Assembly (NCBI RefSeq): GCF_003573695.1
Contig: NC_039368.1
Span: forward strand, 84,954,374-85,018,373
Direction: 5' to 3'
DNA from: Papaver somniferum
Lineage: Eukaryota; Streptophyta; Magnoliopsida; Ranunculales; Papaveraceae
DNA: 64,000 nucleotides
Positions 46,001 to 57,790 of this stretch are shown piece after piece. Below the pieces are notes generated by a model. It was not told where the DNA came from. It was given only the letters and a program-made list of their open reading frames with translations, and did not search any database. Position 1 is the first letter of the stretch; every line of letters begins with the position of its first letter. A program made the translations under genes and the position numbers.

Positions 46001-49000
46001 GGACCATAGAAATGAATAGACATTCTGCATAGGCAGAAACTATGTTATTGTTTAGTTTTTGTTTTGAGAAGAAGGTAGAACTAGAAACAGCAGGGTTTGT
46101 AGCACGGTGATGGTTTAGTAGGCAGCTTGTCAACATTCTTTATGGTAGGATTGGTTTAGAATTTGCTGATTTTCTTCTATATCTTCATCTTTTATGTAGA
46201 GATAGGTGTTTTGCCAATTTGCTGATTTTCTTCTATATCTTCATCTTTCAAGTAGAGATAGGTGTTTTGCCACTTATTTACTCCATTGCTAAGTAGTAGT
46301 GGAGTTTCAATATTCTGAGGTCACTGAATTGTCTTAATTAGCTTCTGAATTGTTAATTAAATGCTCCAAACACCCTATTTTAACTATTAAAAGAGATTCT
46401 TATAAAAGCCATCAATCCTAGTCGATGTCTTTTATATTGATAGTATAACAGTGTTCTGACAGACCTGAATATCATGTTATGTTATAAGTACTGCCAAATA
46501 AGTGCTATATGTTCTTTGTTTATTTTGTGTGCTTACATGACATAAGTTATAGGAACTGTTGGCACGGTGAATTTATATATAACATTGGTTCTACTTGAGA
46601 ATTGGCAGCCTCATATGGTTATTTTTGGATATATTTTCATTCATCGCTTGGTGGTGTCTTTTTGACAGCAAACTGTACATATATATTACTATTTCTTGTT
46701 AGTCCCCCCACCCCCCCACCCAACCCCCTCAAACTGCATATGATCTATATTTGCATGTTTTAAGGTAGGCTTTTGTTTAGGTAAAGTGTGATAAGTACGA
46801 AAATCCAGAGTCTGGTTTGGTTAGTCATTAGCATAAAATGGCCCATAATTTAATTCCTGCATCTGTATGCCGTTTTTCAGGGTGAAACTAAACTGAACTA
46901 TTTGTATCATTATGAGTCTTTATAGCAGGTGAATCAAGTAACAGGTGATGCATATGACGGTTACTGGAGACAGGGTTCAGCTGCTTTCCAAAATCATCAT
47001 GTCACCCATGCTCCATCACATTTGCAGAAACCTTTGGACCCAAATCCAATTCCATACGAAAATTCCCATAATATTCAGCAGACTGCTTGTTCTCAAGGAC
47101 CTACTTCACATTTTCCTGCTGCACATCATGGTGCTCAGACTTATGCCTCAGTGTTGCAATCCGGTTCTTCAATGGATACACGGCGAGCAAACCAACTGCA
47201 GATTGCCACAAATCCCAGAATCGCACAGAACGTGGCCGTAGCCTTACCAAAAACTGACAAGGATGGCTCCACAAATGATGCAGCAGCAAAACCGGCCTAT
47301 ATCAGTGTTTTGATGTCAAAGCCTGGTGCAGCAGCTTCTTCTCGTGGTCCTGCTGATTCTGTGCTTAAGGTGGGAATTAGTTTGTCCTAAGATTTAGCTG
47401 TAACTAGGATATAGAATGTGACCATGTATCCTTAACATAGAATTGGTCCTTCTCCTTAATGGAGAAAGCTTTCTGTATAAGGCTCGAAATGGTGCATTAA
47501 GGACTCTGGATAGTTTTATCCGACTTCGTGATGGAGGACATAGCTTAGGATCCCCGGCTTTGATCATCCCTTAGGCAGTGTTTCGAATGTTAGATTTCAC
47601 GAACTAACTTTGTTTAGGATGCTGTTATTCTTTTATTTTTTTCAGAGAACATGACTTCCTGTTCATTAGGTCTTTTTATTGTACGCTAAAGTTGAGTTTT
47701 TATGCTGGTTGCAGCCCGGAGCATTCCCTGTATCATTACGTGCTTATGTGGAAAGAGCTTTATCTCGGTGCAAGGATGATTCACAAAAGGCAGCTTGTCA
47801 GAATATAATGAAGGAGGTAAAAAAATATTTAAGCTCAGTGACAATAGTTGTATTTTTAGGATTCTGATTTACAGCATATGAGTCAGTGTCCTGATTGAAG
47901 TTGACTACTGTTTTTCTTACTATTTCACTTCTTAAGCTGTGATTTGCTATTTAGATCTTAATTATTTTTTAATTATATTTCAGATGATTACAAGGACGTC
48001 ATCTGATGGTACACTTTTCACTAAAGATTGGGATACAGAACCGCTTTTTCCATTACCGGAGATGGCAGCAATGAGTACAGAGTACGTCACTTATTTGACC
48101 TTTTTATAGTCCGAGGTTTATTTATTGTCGTTTTCAAAAGTCAGATGATGGGAGGTCAAGTTATAACTTGCCAATGCAATCATTTTACTTTGAACTACAG
48201 GAGTGTGGCTCAAATCGGGTCTCCTTCGATTCACTCTCCTAGTTGTTGACATACTCTAATAGAATTGATTTGCTTTCGAAATAATTCGTTGGCCATTTTT
48301 CACCTGAAAGAACACTCTGTTTGCATTAGGTTGCAGAGTTCAACTGCTGTTTCTTCTTTACCAAAGTACAAAAGAAGTCCAAGTAGACGGACCAAAAGTA
48401 GGTGGGAGCCTATGGCTGAGGAAAAGTTGGTTGAGAAAATGCCATCTGTTACTCCTGTTTCAGTAAAATCTGCTACCTGGAATCATGCTAAAGAAAAGGA
48501 CAAAACGGTAATCTTCTTGTCCTTTTTCTTTTTGGAATTATGAGTTCCATATTGCAGGCTACTTTTCTCTATTTTTTTGATTGTCCTAAGATTTATTTCC
48601 ACTGCTTTTGACAGTAGTATACAGTTGATTTAGGTTGAAATAGTATTATAACATTATATGTGTGACTCTAAAGACTTCTTTGCAGGTTTCTAATGGAAAA
48701 TGGGAGAGCAAGGATAGTAGCTGGACTAATGGGAAGTTTGTTCCATCACGTCAGCAAACTCCTGGTAAAAGTAATAAGAGGTCAGGGAAGAAGCCACGGC
48801 TTGGTGGTGGTGGTGGTTTTAATGCTGCTCAAAGTAATGATGCCAGTGATAGTGATAAGGAGCAAGGTTTGACGGCATATTACTCGAGCGCAGCAGCATT
48901 AGCAAATCATCCAGATGAGAAGAAAAAGCGGGAGGATCGCTGTAAGCGTTTCGATAGAGGACCTCGAGCAGAGATGAAGCATTTCAGACCAAAAACTGCT

Positions 49001-51046
49001 TCTGCTACCGCAAACCTGTATACTAGGAAGGCCAGCGCTCTGGTGCTTAGCAAAAATTATGAAGACAGTGAAAGCAGAGCAGTGGAAGATATTGATTGGG
49101 ATTCTCTTACTGTGAAGGGAACCTGCCAGGAAATTGAGAAGCGTTACCTGCGCCTTACTTCTGCACCTGATCCAACCACTGTAAATACCCTTCTCTTGTC
49201 AAACTCTGTTCACAATTGTGTTATTGCTAGCTTTGGGTTTCAATCAGTAAAAATAATAGGTGAATGTATATTTGTTGATGTCCTTAATTAAAATTTTATA
49301 TTTATTTGCTTATAGGTGAGACCAGAGAATGTGCTAGAAAAAGCTCTTCTGATGGTTCAGAATTCTCAAAAGAACTATCTTTACAAATGCGATCAGTTGA
49401 AATCAATACGTCAAGATTTGACCGTTCAACGGATTATCAATGAGCTCACAGTCAAGGTACGTGCTTACTCTAAAGAGTTGTATAATCTTTTAGCTTCTAG
49501 CTTATGTTCTCATGCACCTGTTGATATTTCTGACACTCTGCATCATAAACTTATCATGATTTAAAACCAGCAATAATCAGCATTACTTGTTTCAAAGAGC
49601 AAATTTCTTAGATATACATACAGCCCTTTCCAAAATGTGTATGATTCCCTTATTTCACGCCTTGTTTCTTGTGGTTCCAGGTATATGAAACTCATGCCCG
49701 TTTAGCATTAGAAGCTGGGGACTTGCCGGAGTTTAATCAGGTTGGCTACTGATTTTGATATGCCATGCTTCTTTGCAATGGTTATTTCCCCGATATTTAG
49801 GTGTTAACCTCTTTTGTTCTTTTCGCAGTGCCAATCACAGTTACAGACCCTTTACTCGGAAGGAATTAAGGGGTGTCAGATGGAGTTTTCTGCTTACAGC
49901 TTACTTTGTGTGATCTTGCACTCTAATAACAACCGAGATCTCGTGGCGTCAATGGCAAGGTCAGTTGCATGTTCTTTACCTGCGTTGTTGGATGCAAAGG
50001 GTTTCAGATTTTCTCTTGGTAAATGATTGTCTACTGTCTTTTGGACAGTAACATGCAGAAACATATCATTGTTCATTTATGCAGATTATCGAATTTCTAT
50101 TATCATGAAATCATTGAAGTCATTCTCTACACAAATTCTTGTTCATTTCAATTATTTAAGTTCCTGTTTCATCACGTTGTGAAACGCATGTTGTGGGCAG
50201 AGTTATGTTAACATCCACATGAAGATAATTCATCCATCTTTTTCAGAATCTGTTTTGGGTATTGATCTTGTATATCTCCTGTACCAGATTGCCGAAGGAA
50301 GCAAAAAAACATGAGGCGGTAAAGCACGCACTTGCAGTCCGCACAGCCGTTACGTCAGGAAATTATGTTCTATTTTTCAGACTTTACAAGGCAGCACCAA
50401 ACTTGAGTTCCTGTCTTATGGGTGTGTGACAGTAGAATTGCATTGACATGTATTTCAGGTTCTCTTGTTTGAATATTTTCTTACTTCCTAGTAATCTCTG
50501 TGCAGATCTTTATGTTGAGAAGATGCGGTTTGAAGCAGTGAAATGCATGTCCAAATCATATCGCCCTACAGTCCCAGTCAGTTTCGTCGCTCAGGTTCTT
50601 GGGTTTACCAGTTCGTCGCAATCAACTGAAGGAAGAATTGATGAGAAAGACACTGACGGGTTAGAGGAGTGCGAGGAGTGGTTAAAGGCACATGGTGCGT
50701 GCCTTAATGCTGACAATGGTGGTGAGTTGCAGTTTGATACAAAGGTATGTATATCATGAAACTTCAATATCCTAACTTCTAATGGGTATTGGGAAATTTC
50801 TTGTCGGATAAAAAATCCGGTCCTAGGATTTTGCTGTTGGTGGCACTTGTTAGTACTTGTTGTTTCAAGAGATTGTAGCTTTGCTTTAGTTTTGTACTCG
50901 TTTAATTTTTTTTTCTCCTCTCACCGAGTTTATGCTTTGTGCTACAGACGTCATCCTCGAGCCTTTTCATGCCAGAACCAGAAGATGCAGTGGCCCATGG
51001 AGATACGAGTCTTGCTGTTAACGATTTTATGACTCGGACATCCTAG
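43013..51046 (+). CDS. SAC3A: SAC3 family protein A (SAC3/GANP domain; mRNA export/processing)
   Basis: Coding exons, all with GT-AG borders and in frame: 43013-43078, 44278-45558, 46929-47369, 47715-47816, 47984-48081, 48330-48507, 48686-49180, 49316-49456, 49681-49740, 49829-49959, 50288-50421, 50506-50744, 50948-51046. They total 3465 bases, 1154 residues. Residues 1-600 are disordered and rich in Tyr, Gln, Ser and Pro, with PPPPPLPG and a SW(K/R)PEP repeat block. Basic stretches (KYKRSPSRRTKSRWEP; KSNKRSGKKPRLGG) suggest nuclear entry. The SAC3/GANP domain covers about 868-1110, with KRYLRLTSAPDP, LKSIRQDLTVQRI and DLYVEKMRFEAVK. Plant SAC3A and its relatives (yeast Thp3, animal LENG8) are nuclear proteins of TREX-2-like or Thp3-Csn12-like complexes linking transcription to mRNA processing and export. 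No stop or frameshift is seen, so the gene looks functional. It is longer than the Arabidopsis protein (about 1,000 residues), mainly in the N-terminal half. Confidence 0.92.
45142..45543 (+). repeat. SW(K/R)PEP-coding tandem repeat in SAC3A exon 3
   Basis: About a dozen Trp-centred units such as TSWKPEPTPSN and ASWRPEPTSSS, including a perfect double of STSWKPDPP (near 45415-45450). Unit length varies (about 27-36 bases), pointing to slippage within the coding exon while keeping frame. Confidence 0.85.
46161..46272. repeat. 56 bp tandem duplication in a SAC3A intron
   Basis: The copies 46161-46216 and 46217-46272 differ at about three bases. Both contain TTCTTCTATATCTTCATCTT and GATAGGTGTTTTGCCA. 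It is recent and intronic. Confidence 0.9.
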
Positions 51047-51416
51047 AAAGAAACATTTTAGTTTGTAACTGAGTAGTGTATCATCATTACACAGAAATAT
51101 AGAAATGTAGAACATTTTAGTTTGTAACGGCAGTATAGACCTCTTCAAATTTTAGAGGTTAAATGACTAGAAATGTACATTCTATGTAGCATTGGTTCTA
51201 AAAAGGGGTTCCGATTTTGACGCCCCTGCTAAATTTGCTTTCATTATTTGAAACACTTTCTGAAAATAGGACATGAGACATTACTGAAATATTTGACCTC
51301 CTGCAAACACGGATCCGACTCCTGCCATTTAGAAAATTTATTTAGGGTCTTGAATCTTGATTGAATGTGTAAATTCTTAAAAAGGGTTTTAGTCTTTTAG
51401 AGTTTGTCTTTTTTTA

Positions 51417-51426
51417 TTCCACATCG
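51417..51426 (+). promoter_or_regulatory. Upstream sequence element (USE)-like motif
   Basis: TTCCACATCG, one base off the plant snRNA USE core TCCCACATCG, 44-53 bases ahead of the U2-like start. The usual USE sits nearer -70, and no good TATA is seen between, so the promoter is probably weak or dead. Confidence 0.55.
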
Positions 51427-51469
51427 GTCAGTTGTAACATGAAATCTGAACTCCGAGACTGGAAAAAGC

Positions 51470-51667
51470 ATACCTTTCTCGGCCTTTTGGCTAGGATTAA
51501 GTTAGTATCTGATGTCGGCCAACGGTGGACACGTTTTTTTCATGGGAGAGTTCCCATCAGGGGTTCTCATGCTCGCCTTTGCTTTGCATTACTGCAAAGG
51601 CCTGGGGCACTCTACTAATACTTTGCTTTGCACTACTGCAAAGGCCTGGCGCACCCCTGCCAATACT
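51470..51667 (+). pseudogene. U2 snRNA-like sequence, deleted and rearranged
   Basis: It opens ATACCTTTCTCGGCCTTTTG, identical to the start of plant U2 snRNA, continues GGCTAGGATTAAGTTAGTAT, and ends in GCAxTACTGCAAAGGCC stem-loop sequence like the U2 3' hairpin. The branch-site-pairing GTAGTA reads TTAGTA. The stretch between the two TATCTG words of normal U2 is gone, as if lost by recombination between them. The Sm-like site reads CGTTTTTTTC. The 3' hairpin occurs twice (51579-51620 and 51621-51667). A U2 pseudogene is most likely. Confidence 0.7.
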
Positions 51668-52050
51668 AGGATAAACATTGCAGTTTTGTTTGTTCGGGCA
51701 ATTTGATGCTTCTAGTCTAGCCACATATATGTAAATGGTTTTAGTTGATTTCCTATCTACGGGTAATTTCATTCTACAAATTGACATTGTACTTAGTAGT
51801 TAGTTCCAATTTGCTAAGCATAAAGAAGTCGGAACGAACAAACAACCAACAAAACTCTAGTTCATGGTCTGTTAAAAAAGCGATTTTTACAGCATACACT
51901 TTGACACTCCCCATGGTCTACATATTATTATCGTTGTATCCCGGTACATATGTGTGATGAGATTCTGTCAGTGTCAACATTATAAGGAGGGTAAACTTTC
52001 CTTTCCATCTCCCATACAAATAATATTATTTGTGGTTAGTATTTGGTACA
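51668..52050. other. Intergenic between the U2-like locus and LINE C
   Basis: No gene. It ends in a short duplication: TTGTGGTTAGTATTTGGTACAT appears at about 52030 and again at about 52087. Confidence 0.5.
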
Positions 52051-52086
52051 TAAAAGTTTGTGTTTGGAGCGCATTAGTGTCAACAT

Positions 52087-52915
52087 TTGTGGTTAGTATT
52101 TGGTACATCAGTGTCAACATTAGGAGAGCACTTAACAGATTGGAAAAAGTTTGTGTTTGGAGCTCCGGATAGGAAAATAAAGAGAACCTTGAAACAGATA
52201 GAAAATCTGACTACTAGGAACCTTCCTTTCAAACAAGAAAATTTAAATAAAAAGACTTTAGAACTAGAAAAACTATACGACATTCAAGAATCAATAGCTA
52301 AGCAATTGTCTAGGGATAATACGGTTAATTTAGGAAAACGTAACACGGAATACTTCCATATTAAAACTCTAAAAAGAAGAAAAAGAAACAACATTGATTA
52401 CTTAGAAGATCAGAATGGGGAGGTGGTTTCAAAGCCAACCCAACTGGTTCACCTTCTAAGGAATCATTTTGCTGATTTATTCTCAGTCTGTCCAACTAAC
52501 AGTGACAAAGAAATTCCGAATCTAATCCCCAAAATCTTAAATGACCAGGATAACATAGAAATAATGTCCATACCTTGTGCCTTTGAAGTTTGGGATGTGG
52601 TTAAGTCTATGAAAGCTAACAAATCTCCTGGACCAGATGGGTTCCCGGTCAGCTTCTTTAAGCACAACTGTGAACTTATTGGACCACAGATCATTAATCT
52701 AATTCAAGATATATTCAAAACAAAGAAAATAAACCCAAAACTCAATGAGAATTTCCTTTTTCTTATACCAAAAATAAAACATCCTAAAAACCCAAATGAT
52801 TTCAGACCTATAGGACTGAGTAACACACCTTATAAAATTTTATCAAAAATACTGGCCAATAAGCTGAAAATTCATTTAGACAAGATGATATCACCCTATC
52901 AGTCAACATTCTTAC
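52087..52915 (+). pseudogene. LINE C reverse transcriptase, N-terminal part
   Basis: An open frame with VFGAPDRKIKRTLKQIENL (linker after endonuclease), NTEYFHIKTLKRRKRNNI, NKSPGPDGFPVSFFK (RT motif), FLIPKIKHPKNPNDFRPIGL and YKILSKILANKL, all standard for plant L1 elements. It is interrupted at 52915, within the motif that continues at 59324, by the LTR element. Confidence 0.88.
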
Positions 52916-54440
52916 TGATGTAGTTTTTTAAGTGGTAAATAAAGTTCGTTCAACTCGGACTTGTGTAGACTCAATTTCAGACTTATTAATAGAAAACAAT
53001 AAAAATAAAGAAAATATATACACAAGGTTTGTCACAATGTCGAGAGATTACCGAGACTCAGGATTCCACCAAACCTCATACCATGTGGTTCAAAAATCAA
53101 TTCTTAGACAATTATAGCTCTTGTTTATTGACTCTAATTCTTTGCCAGGGTAGATTTTAAAAAGATTAACTGTAAATCACTAGCATGATGCATCAAAAGC
53201 ACTTAGACCAAGCATACATCATCATACGACTTCACAACTAATTAAGAAAAATCATAAAACGATTAAATTAATGCAAAAAGTCATAAAAAGAATTAAATAT
53301 AGTTATCATACGTATAAAATATGACTTCCTCCGTCATCCCAGTGTTGGGGTTTATCTCCTCATATTAATCATGATCTCAAAATATGTGTTTGTTGCTCAA
53401 AAGATGATTAAAAGAGTGAAAAGTAATAACACAGACTGTTTGCAACAGTGTATTGGTGTTGCAAAGCAGCTGTTACAATGGAACTGTTACAGAAAAACTG
53501 TTGCTTTGTCGCTGATTTTAAGACCCTAGAATAAGACTTCCTTGAACATCTTAATGTTCTTCAGCTGTTAAACAACGACACTTTTCTGCGACTGTCTACC
53601 GGGGGTCAATGTTCTTCAGCTGTTCTTCTTCTTCAACAGCAGCAGCAGAAACAGAGTTTGGTAAAGCTCTGATTTCTTCTTCTCTGGCTCTCCTTAGGTT
53701 CCCAAACTCTCGACACCTCTTCTATATGACCCAAGACATCTATTTATATCAAAAATACCGATTAAATCTCTCCCAAATCTTCCAAAATCTCTTTCCTTCT
53801 CTTCACGGCCAAGTTGCGACAATTTCTTGTTTTAGGATTTCTACGCGTTTCTGAGCTTTCCTTTTTATTCTAAACTCTTCCTTAGATAGATAAAATCTTT
53901 GGGAAGGTTTACAGCGTTTTAATCACTCTAAAATTCCCTAAAACAGGTCACACACGTGACTTTCCATATTTTCTTGTTGTGAGAAAAATCCGTCGTTTGA
54001 GCCCAATCTAATCGATTTAAACACCCATATCAGATTCCTAGACCCATAAGGAGTCTATCCTATGAAAATCAGAGGTTTAATCGACCTCAAACTCCTCCAA
54101 ATCACGATTGCCAAAACTGCTCTTTAACTACACTTTTTTCCCGCCAAAACCTGATTTTTGAATGTTGAAGATGGTTGCCCCTTATCCAGAGTAGGGGTGC
54201 GATTAGCAGATGCCTGGAAATGGGATCCCCTTAGTAATTAGGTTACCCCTTATCCAAAGTGAGGGTCCGAATAGCAAATGTCCTCCCATGAACGCAAAAA
54301 ACACTTTTCGAGCCAATTTCGCCGCAAAATCTTTTTTTCCAAAAACACTACAAAGACATAAAAAGCCAAAATAAATACAAAATCGAGCACTAACAATATA
54401 TACAATTGAGATTATATCAGACACAAAAATGTGTCTATCA
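52916..54440 (-). repeat. 3' LTR of the minus-strand element
   Basis: 1525 bp. In the element's own direction it begins TGATAGACACA and ends CTACATCA. Confidence 0.93.
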
Positions 54441-54455
54441 AATACCCCCAAACCT
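54441..54455 (-). other. Polypurine tract of the minus-strand element
   Basis: The minus strand reads AGGTTTGGGGGTATT directly before the 3' LTR, identical to the PPT at 19233-19247. Confidence 0.8.
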
Positions 54456-55463
54456 ATTATTTGCTAGTCCTCGAGCAAAAATAAAATAGAAATAAAATCC
54501 TAACTCACTGTCGCAGGCATCGTCGATTGCATTTAGCGTATGCAATAAGCCTTTAAACCCCTAGGTGTCCCTAGTGGCGGAGTGTTGTCTCCGGAGGGCT
54601 TACCAGAGGTATACCCACAAAACCTTTTTACTCCAGACCCTAGCTATCTACACAGAACCTTGGAAGGCACTAAAGAATCTCCTTGGTTGGCATACTTATT
54701 GACTACAGGAGGAAGTACCCTGATGTGAAATTCCAATTGTTGTACACGAGTTTGCACTCAAGCATACTAAAATTCATATGAAGTGACAGAGCTCTACTCA
54801 GATAGTCGCACTATGGACATCAATATCCGGAGTCAAAACTAATCACATGGATAGATCAAGAAGATGGATATAGAAAAACATAGATGGTTTTGATGTTTAC
54901 TAGGTGAACGGTGTTTCTCATATCTGTCTGAAGGCCTCCGCCAAAATGAACCTATCCTAATGGACTGAGATACTAGTCTGACTAATATCAACACACTGGC
55001 ATATACAAGGGAACCAGTGATTGATAATCCTAACTCTAGGTCAACACAACTGGCATATACAAGGGTTCCAGTGGTCGACTTTATTGAATTTATTCCAGTT
55101 GGTCTGATGGTCTGGTTTTTTTTTTTTTTTTTTTATCTCAATCACTCTAATTCACCCTAGCATTGGTAACAACTTGAATCGTGAGCCCCACCTAATCACT
55201 TAGAGAAACATAGTTTAAAAACAAAACAAAATAAAAACAGAAGTGAAAAGGACTCAACGAGATATGGTGAAACTATCATGTTATTTCTAACACCTGAGCT
55301 CTGTGCTTTTATGAATAGACTCTTTAGATGTTGCCATCTAGTCAGATTGGTTCCTCAACTCCTACAACCAAAATGCTTCCATCCACTTAGATTGGTTAGT
55401 GCCATCCTTAATAAGCATAAATTTCTAGGCTCTGGAGTTTAATTGTGCAACTAAAAAGTTTCT

Positions 55464-55506
55464 CCTATACCCCCAAACTTAAATCTAACATTGTCCTCAA
55501 TGTTCT
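55464..55506 (-). other. Central PPT-like block, second family
   Basis: The minus strand reads ACATTGAGGACAATGTTAGA followed by GTTTGGGGGTATAGG, closely matching 18041-18080. Confidence 0.7.
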
Positions 55507-55701
55507 AAAGATCAAATTAAAAGCATGAACAAGGAGAAACTGTTACCATTTGAAGCAAAAGAGATAAGGAAAGATATTACCGTGTTGCATGAGAATGGGT
55601 TACCTCCCAAGAAGTGCTAAGTTTAATGTCTTCAGCCAGACTAAGAAAGGATTAGTCACCTTATAAAATCATAAAGTAATAGCCGAAATATCTGTGGGTC
55701 A

Positions 55702-56669
55702 TCAAAACCAAATAGAGCTATCACAAGTAAAAGGAATCTGCAACATGCCAAGAAAATGAACAAATAAAGCACACCCTTGTCTAGTTTCCTGTTTAAGAAC
55801 TACATCTAGTTGTGGTTCAGGTTCAGGATCTATAACTGGGTCCAAATAAAATATTTTCATGGGTTGCATTTCCTCATAGGTTAGATCCAAATGTTCAGGT
55901 TCTAGAGTCTGGGAAAAAACTCAAATACACTTAGACGAAGCATTTATATAATAATAACCTGAATAATTGAGGATCCTCTAAGTCAAATCAGAGTGATTTG
56001 ACTTACACAGCTGACCACAATGAGAGTGTGATCTTCCTTAAACAAGTATGTCGACTCTAATCTCTAAAGTAATTAGGGTAGTCTCAAAACTTAATATTCG
56101 ACACATTTGAAAATCAAACATTCCCACTTTGGAAGAAAAATATTTGGTGGGAAAACAAAGTCAATCGGGTATCATAGCCTGGGTAAACCACATCAACCAG
56201 AGGATGGGTTTCACTGAAATCTTGGGGACATCACTAGGTTCGAAAAACGTGTATGAAGATAATCTTTGTAAAATGGTTGAGGCCAATATGTCAAGTCCCA
56301 AGTGAGGGACCTTTCTAAGAGTTAAACACATGGAGAACTGATAATCACCCCAAACTTAGAGTTTTCAGTGTCTCTAGAAAGACTAGTCACAACTTCCCTA
56401 ATTTCAAGGTCAATCATTCATGCAATGGTCAATTGATTCTTCTAAGTCGGGTACATCCTTACTCATCTCGACGAGTTCATTTTCTTTTCTAAGTCTATTG
56501 TTTCTAAATCGCTAGACTCAAAATATACTCGTTCCTCTAAACCATTATTAGCTTCGTAATCAAAAGGAAAAACTACCTCGTCTAAAACGGGGGTATCTCT
56601 AGTCAAATCTCTAGTCCTTTTGAATAGGTGAATAATTATTAAATTATTTGATTTTGAACTAGAAATCAT
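55702..56669 (-). pseudogene. Short collinear frames, probably one decayed ORF
   Basis: 56669-56463 (with TPVLDEVVFPFDYEANNGLE) and 55890-55702 (with MKIFYLDPVIDPEPEPQLDV and ETRQGCALFVHFLGM) are on the element's coding strand, acidic and in order. The function is unknown. They may be the tail of the protein begun at 57418. Confidence 0.4.
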
Positions 56670-56947
56670 ATATTATTTAAGCTCAGTTTGGAGTAGCAAT
56701 TCCTGGATCACTATGCCTATTTATTTCAAATTCTTCATCAACCACTATCCTCATCATAATCATTATAATAACATGAAAATGGTTGAACCTCATCTAAAAC
56801 AAGTAGTTACCAATTATATCCTCGTCATCCTGTTATGCAAATAACTATCCTCATTTTCAAGGGTATTATTGGAGACACTGTATTGAAAATTAAGATTATT
56901 TCGAGCAATTCTTTCGTTCGTCTCAGCTATCAGCTTGAGGGATTCCT

Positions 56948-57418
56948 CTAAAGTTTTCTTTCGTCATAAACTAAGTTATTCATCTCAGCTATCCTACGTG
57001 TCGACTCTTCTAATTTCCTGAGAGACTCTTCTAAAGGAGAAATATAAGAATTTTGCTCATATGACCGGTGCGTATGTGGATAGTAATTGGGCTCACCATG
57101 GTATGGACCATAATCTTCAAAAGGCTGATGTTCCCAACCACTATTCACACTATGGTCAAAGTAGTAACGTCCATTTTGAAACTCAGTCGGATATTCGTTG
57201 TATTGGCTATTGTAATACCAGTTCGACATTCTACTGCAGGGGTGTGAGTTGTCACACAAAATAAAACCCACTGACAGGGGATTCGTGGGTGGATAGAGTC
57301 TTACCTCCCGTACCAGACGGGCGATGAACCGTTGAAGTCGACTCAGGCCACCGACTCCTATGTCAGTGTACGAACCGAGGGGCCGAGACAGTATCGTAAC
57401 TGTCGTCCTTCCCTGCAA
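56948..57418 (-). CDS. Tyr-rich ORF of the non-autonomous element, function unknown
   Basis: 156 codons, beginning about 370 bases after the primer-side LTR, where gag normally starts. The middle is Tyr/Asn/His/Pro-rich (YYNSQYNEYPTEF, DYGPYHGEPNYYPHTHRSYE) and the end is a predicted helix (PLEESLRKLEESTRRIAEMN). No CCHC knuckle is present. I do not recognise a family; a reduced gag-like protein is possible. The exact start is uncertain. Confidence 0.45.
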   Translation of the reverse strand: MQGRTTVTILSRPLGSYTDIGVGGLSRLQRFIARLVREVRLYPPTNPLSVGFILCDNSHPCSRMSNWYYNSQYNEYPTEFQNGRYYFDHSVNSGWEHQPFEDYGPYHGEPNYYPHTHRSYEQNSYISPLEESLRKLEESTRRIAEMNNLVYDERKL

Positions 57419-57767
57419 ACAGTTTATATTTAATTTTAACCCTTCCTTAGGGTTTCAAAATAATAATAATGTCCAGTCCAAAATAAAGTCCAAAAAAAAA
57501 ATGTCCAAAAAGGAAAAGAAAAATTACAAAAATAAAATCCTATTTACAGTTTCTAAAAATAAACAAAATAACTATATACAAAATCTTCTTCTTCACTCCT
57601 TTCAGATTCCTCTTTCTTTCCTTCTTTGGCGATGCTTTCCTTTTATAGTTTTTCTTTCCTTGTAGCTTCGCTCCAAATCTGAAAAAGAATCGAAAAATAC
57701 CAAAACGCGTAAAAAAGAACAAAAAAAAAAAAAATAAAAATAAACCTAAAACAAATCTAAATACAAA

Positions 57768-57785
57768 TCCGCGTCGGCGGCGCCA
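57768..57785 (-). other. Primer binding site of the minus-strand element
   Basis: The minus strand reads TGGCGCCGCCGACGCGGA five bases after the LTR end. The first eight bases match the tRNA-Asp-type site at 17011; the rest differs. Confidence 0.65.
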
Positions 57786-57790
57786 AAAAT

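Larger units (their letters stand above)
54456..57767 (-). mobile_element. Internal region of the minus-strand element
   Basis: It contains, in element order, an open frame near the 5' end (57418-56948), two further short collinear frames (56669-56463 and 55890-55702), the central PPT-like block (55506-55464), a T-run (55119-55134 on the plus strand) and a 3' segment (54600-54456) resembling 19080-19247. No enzyme domain is recognised. Confidence 0.8.

Noticed and set aside
53609..53854. Small ORF repeated at 58482-58730
   Set aside because: It is LTR sequence of the minus-strand element, read on the opposite strand; identical in both LTRs because they are LTRs.
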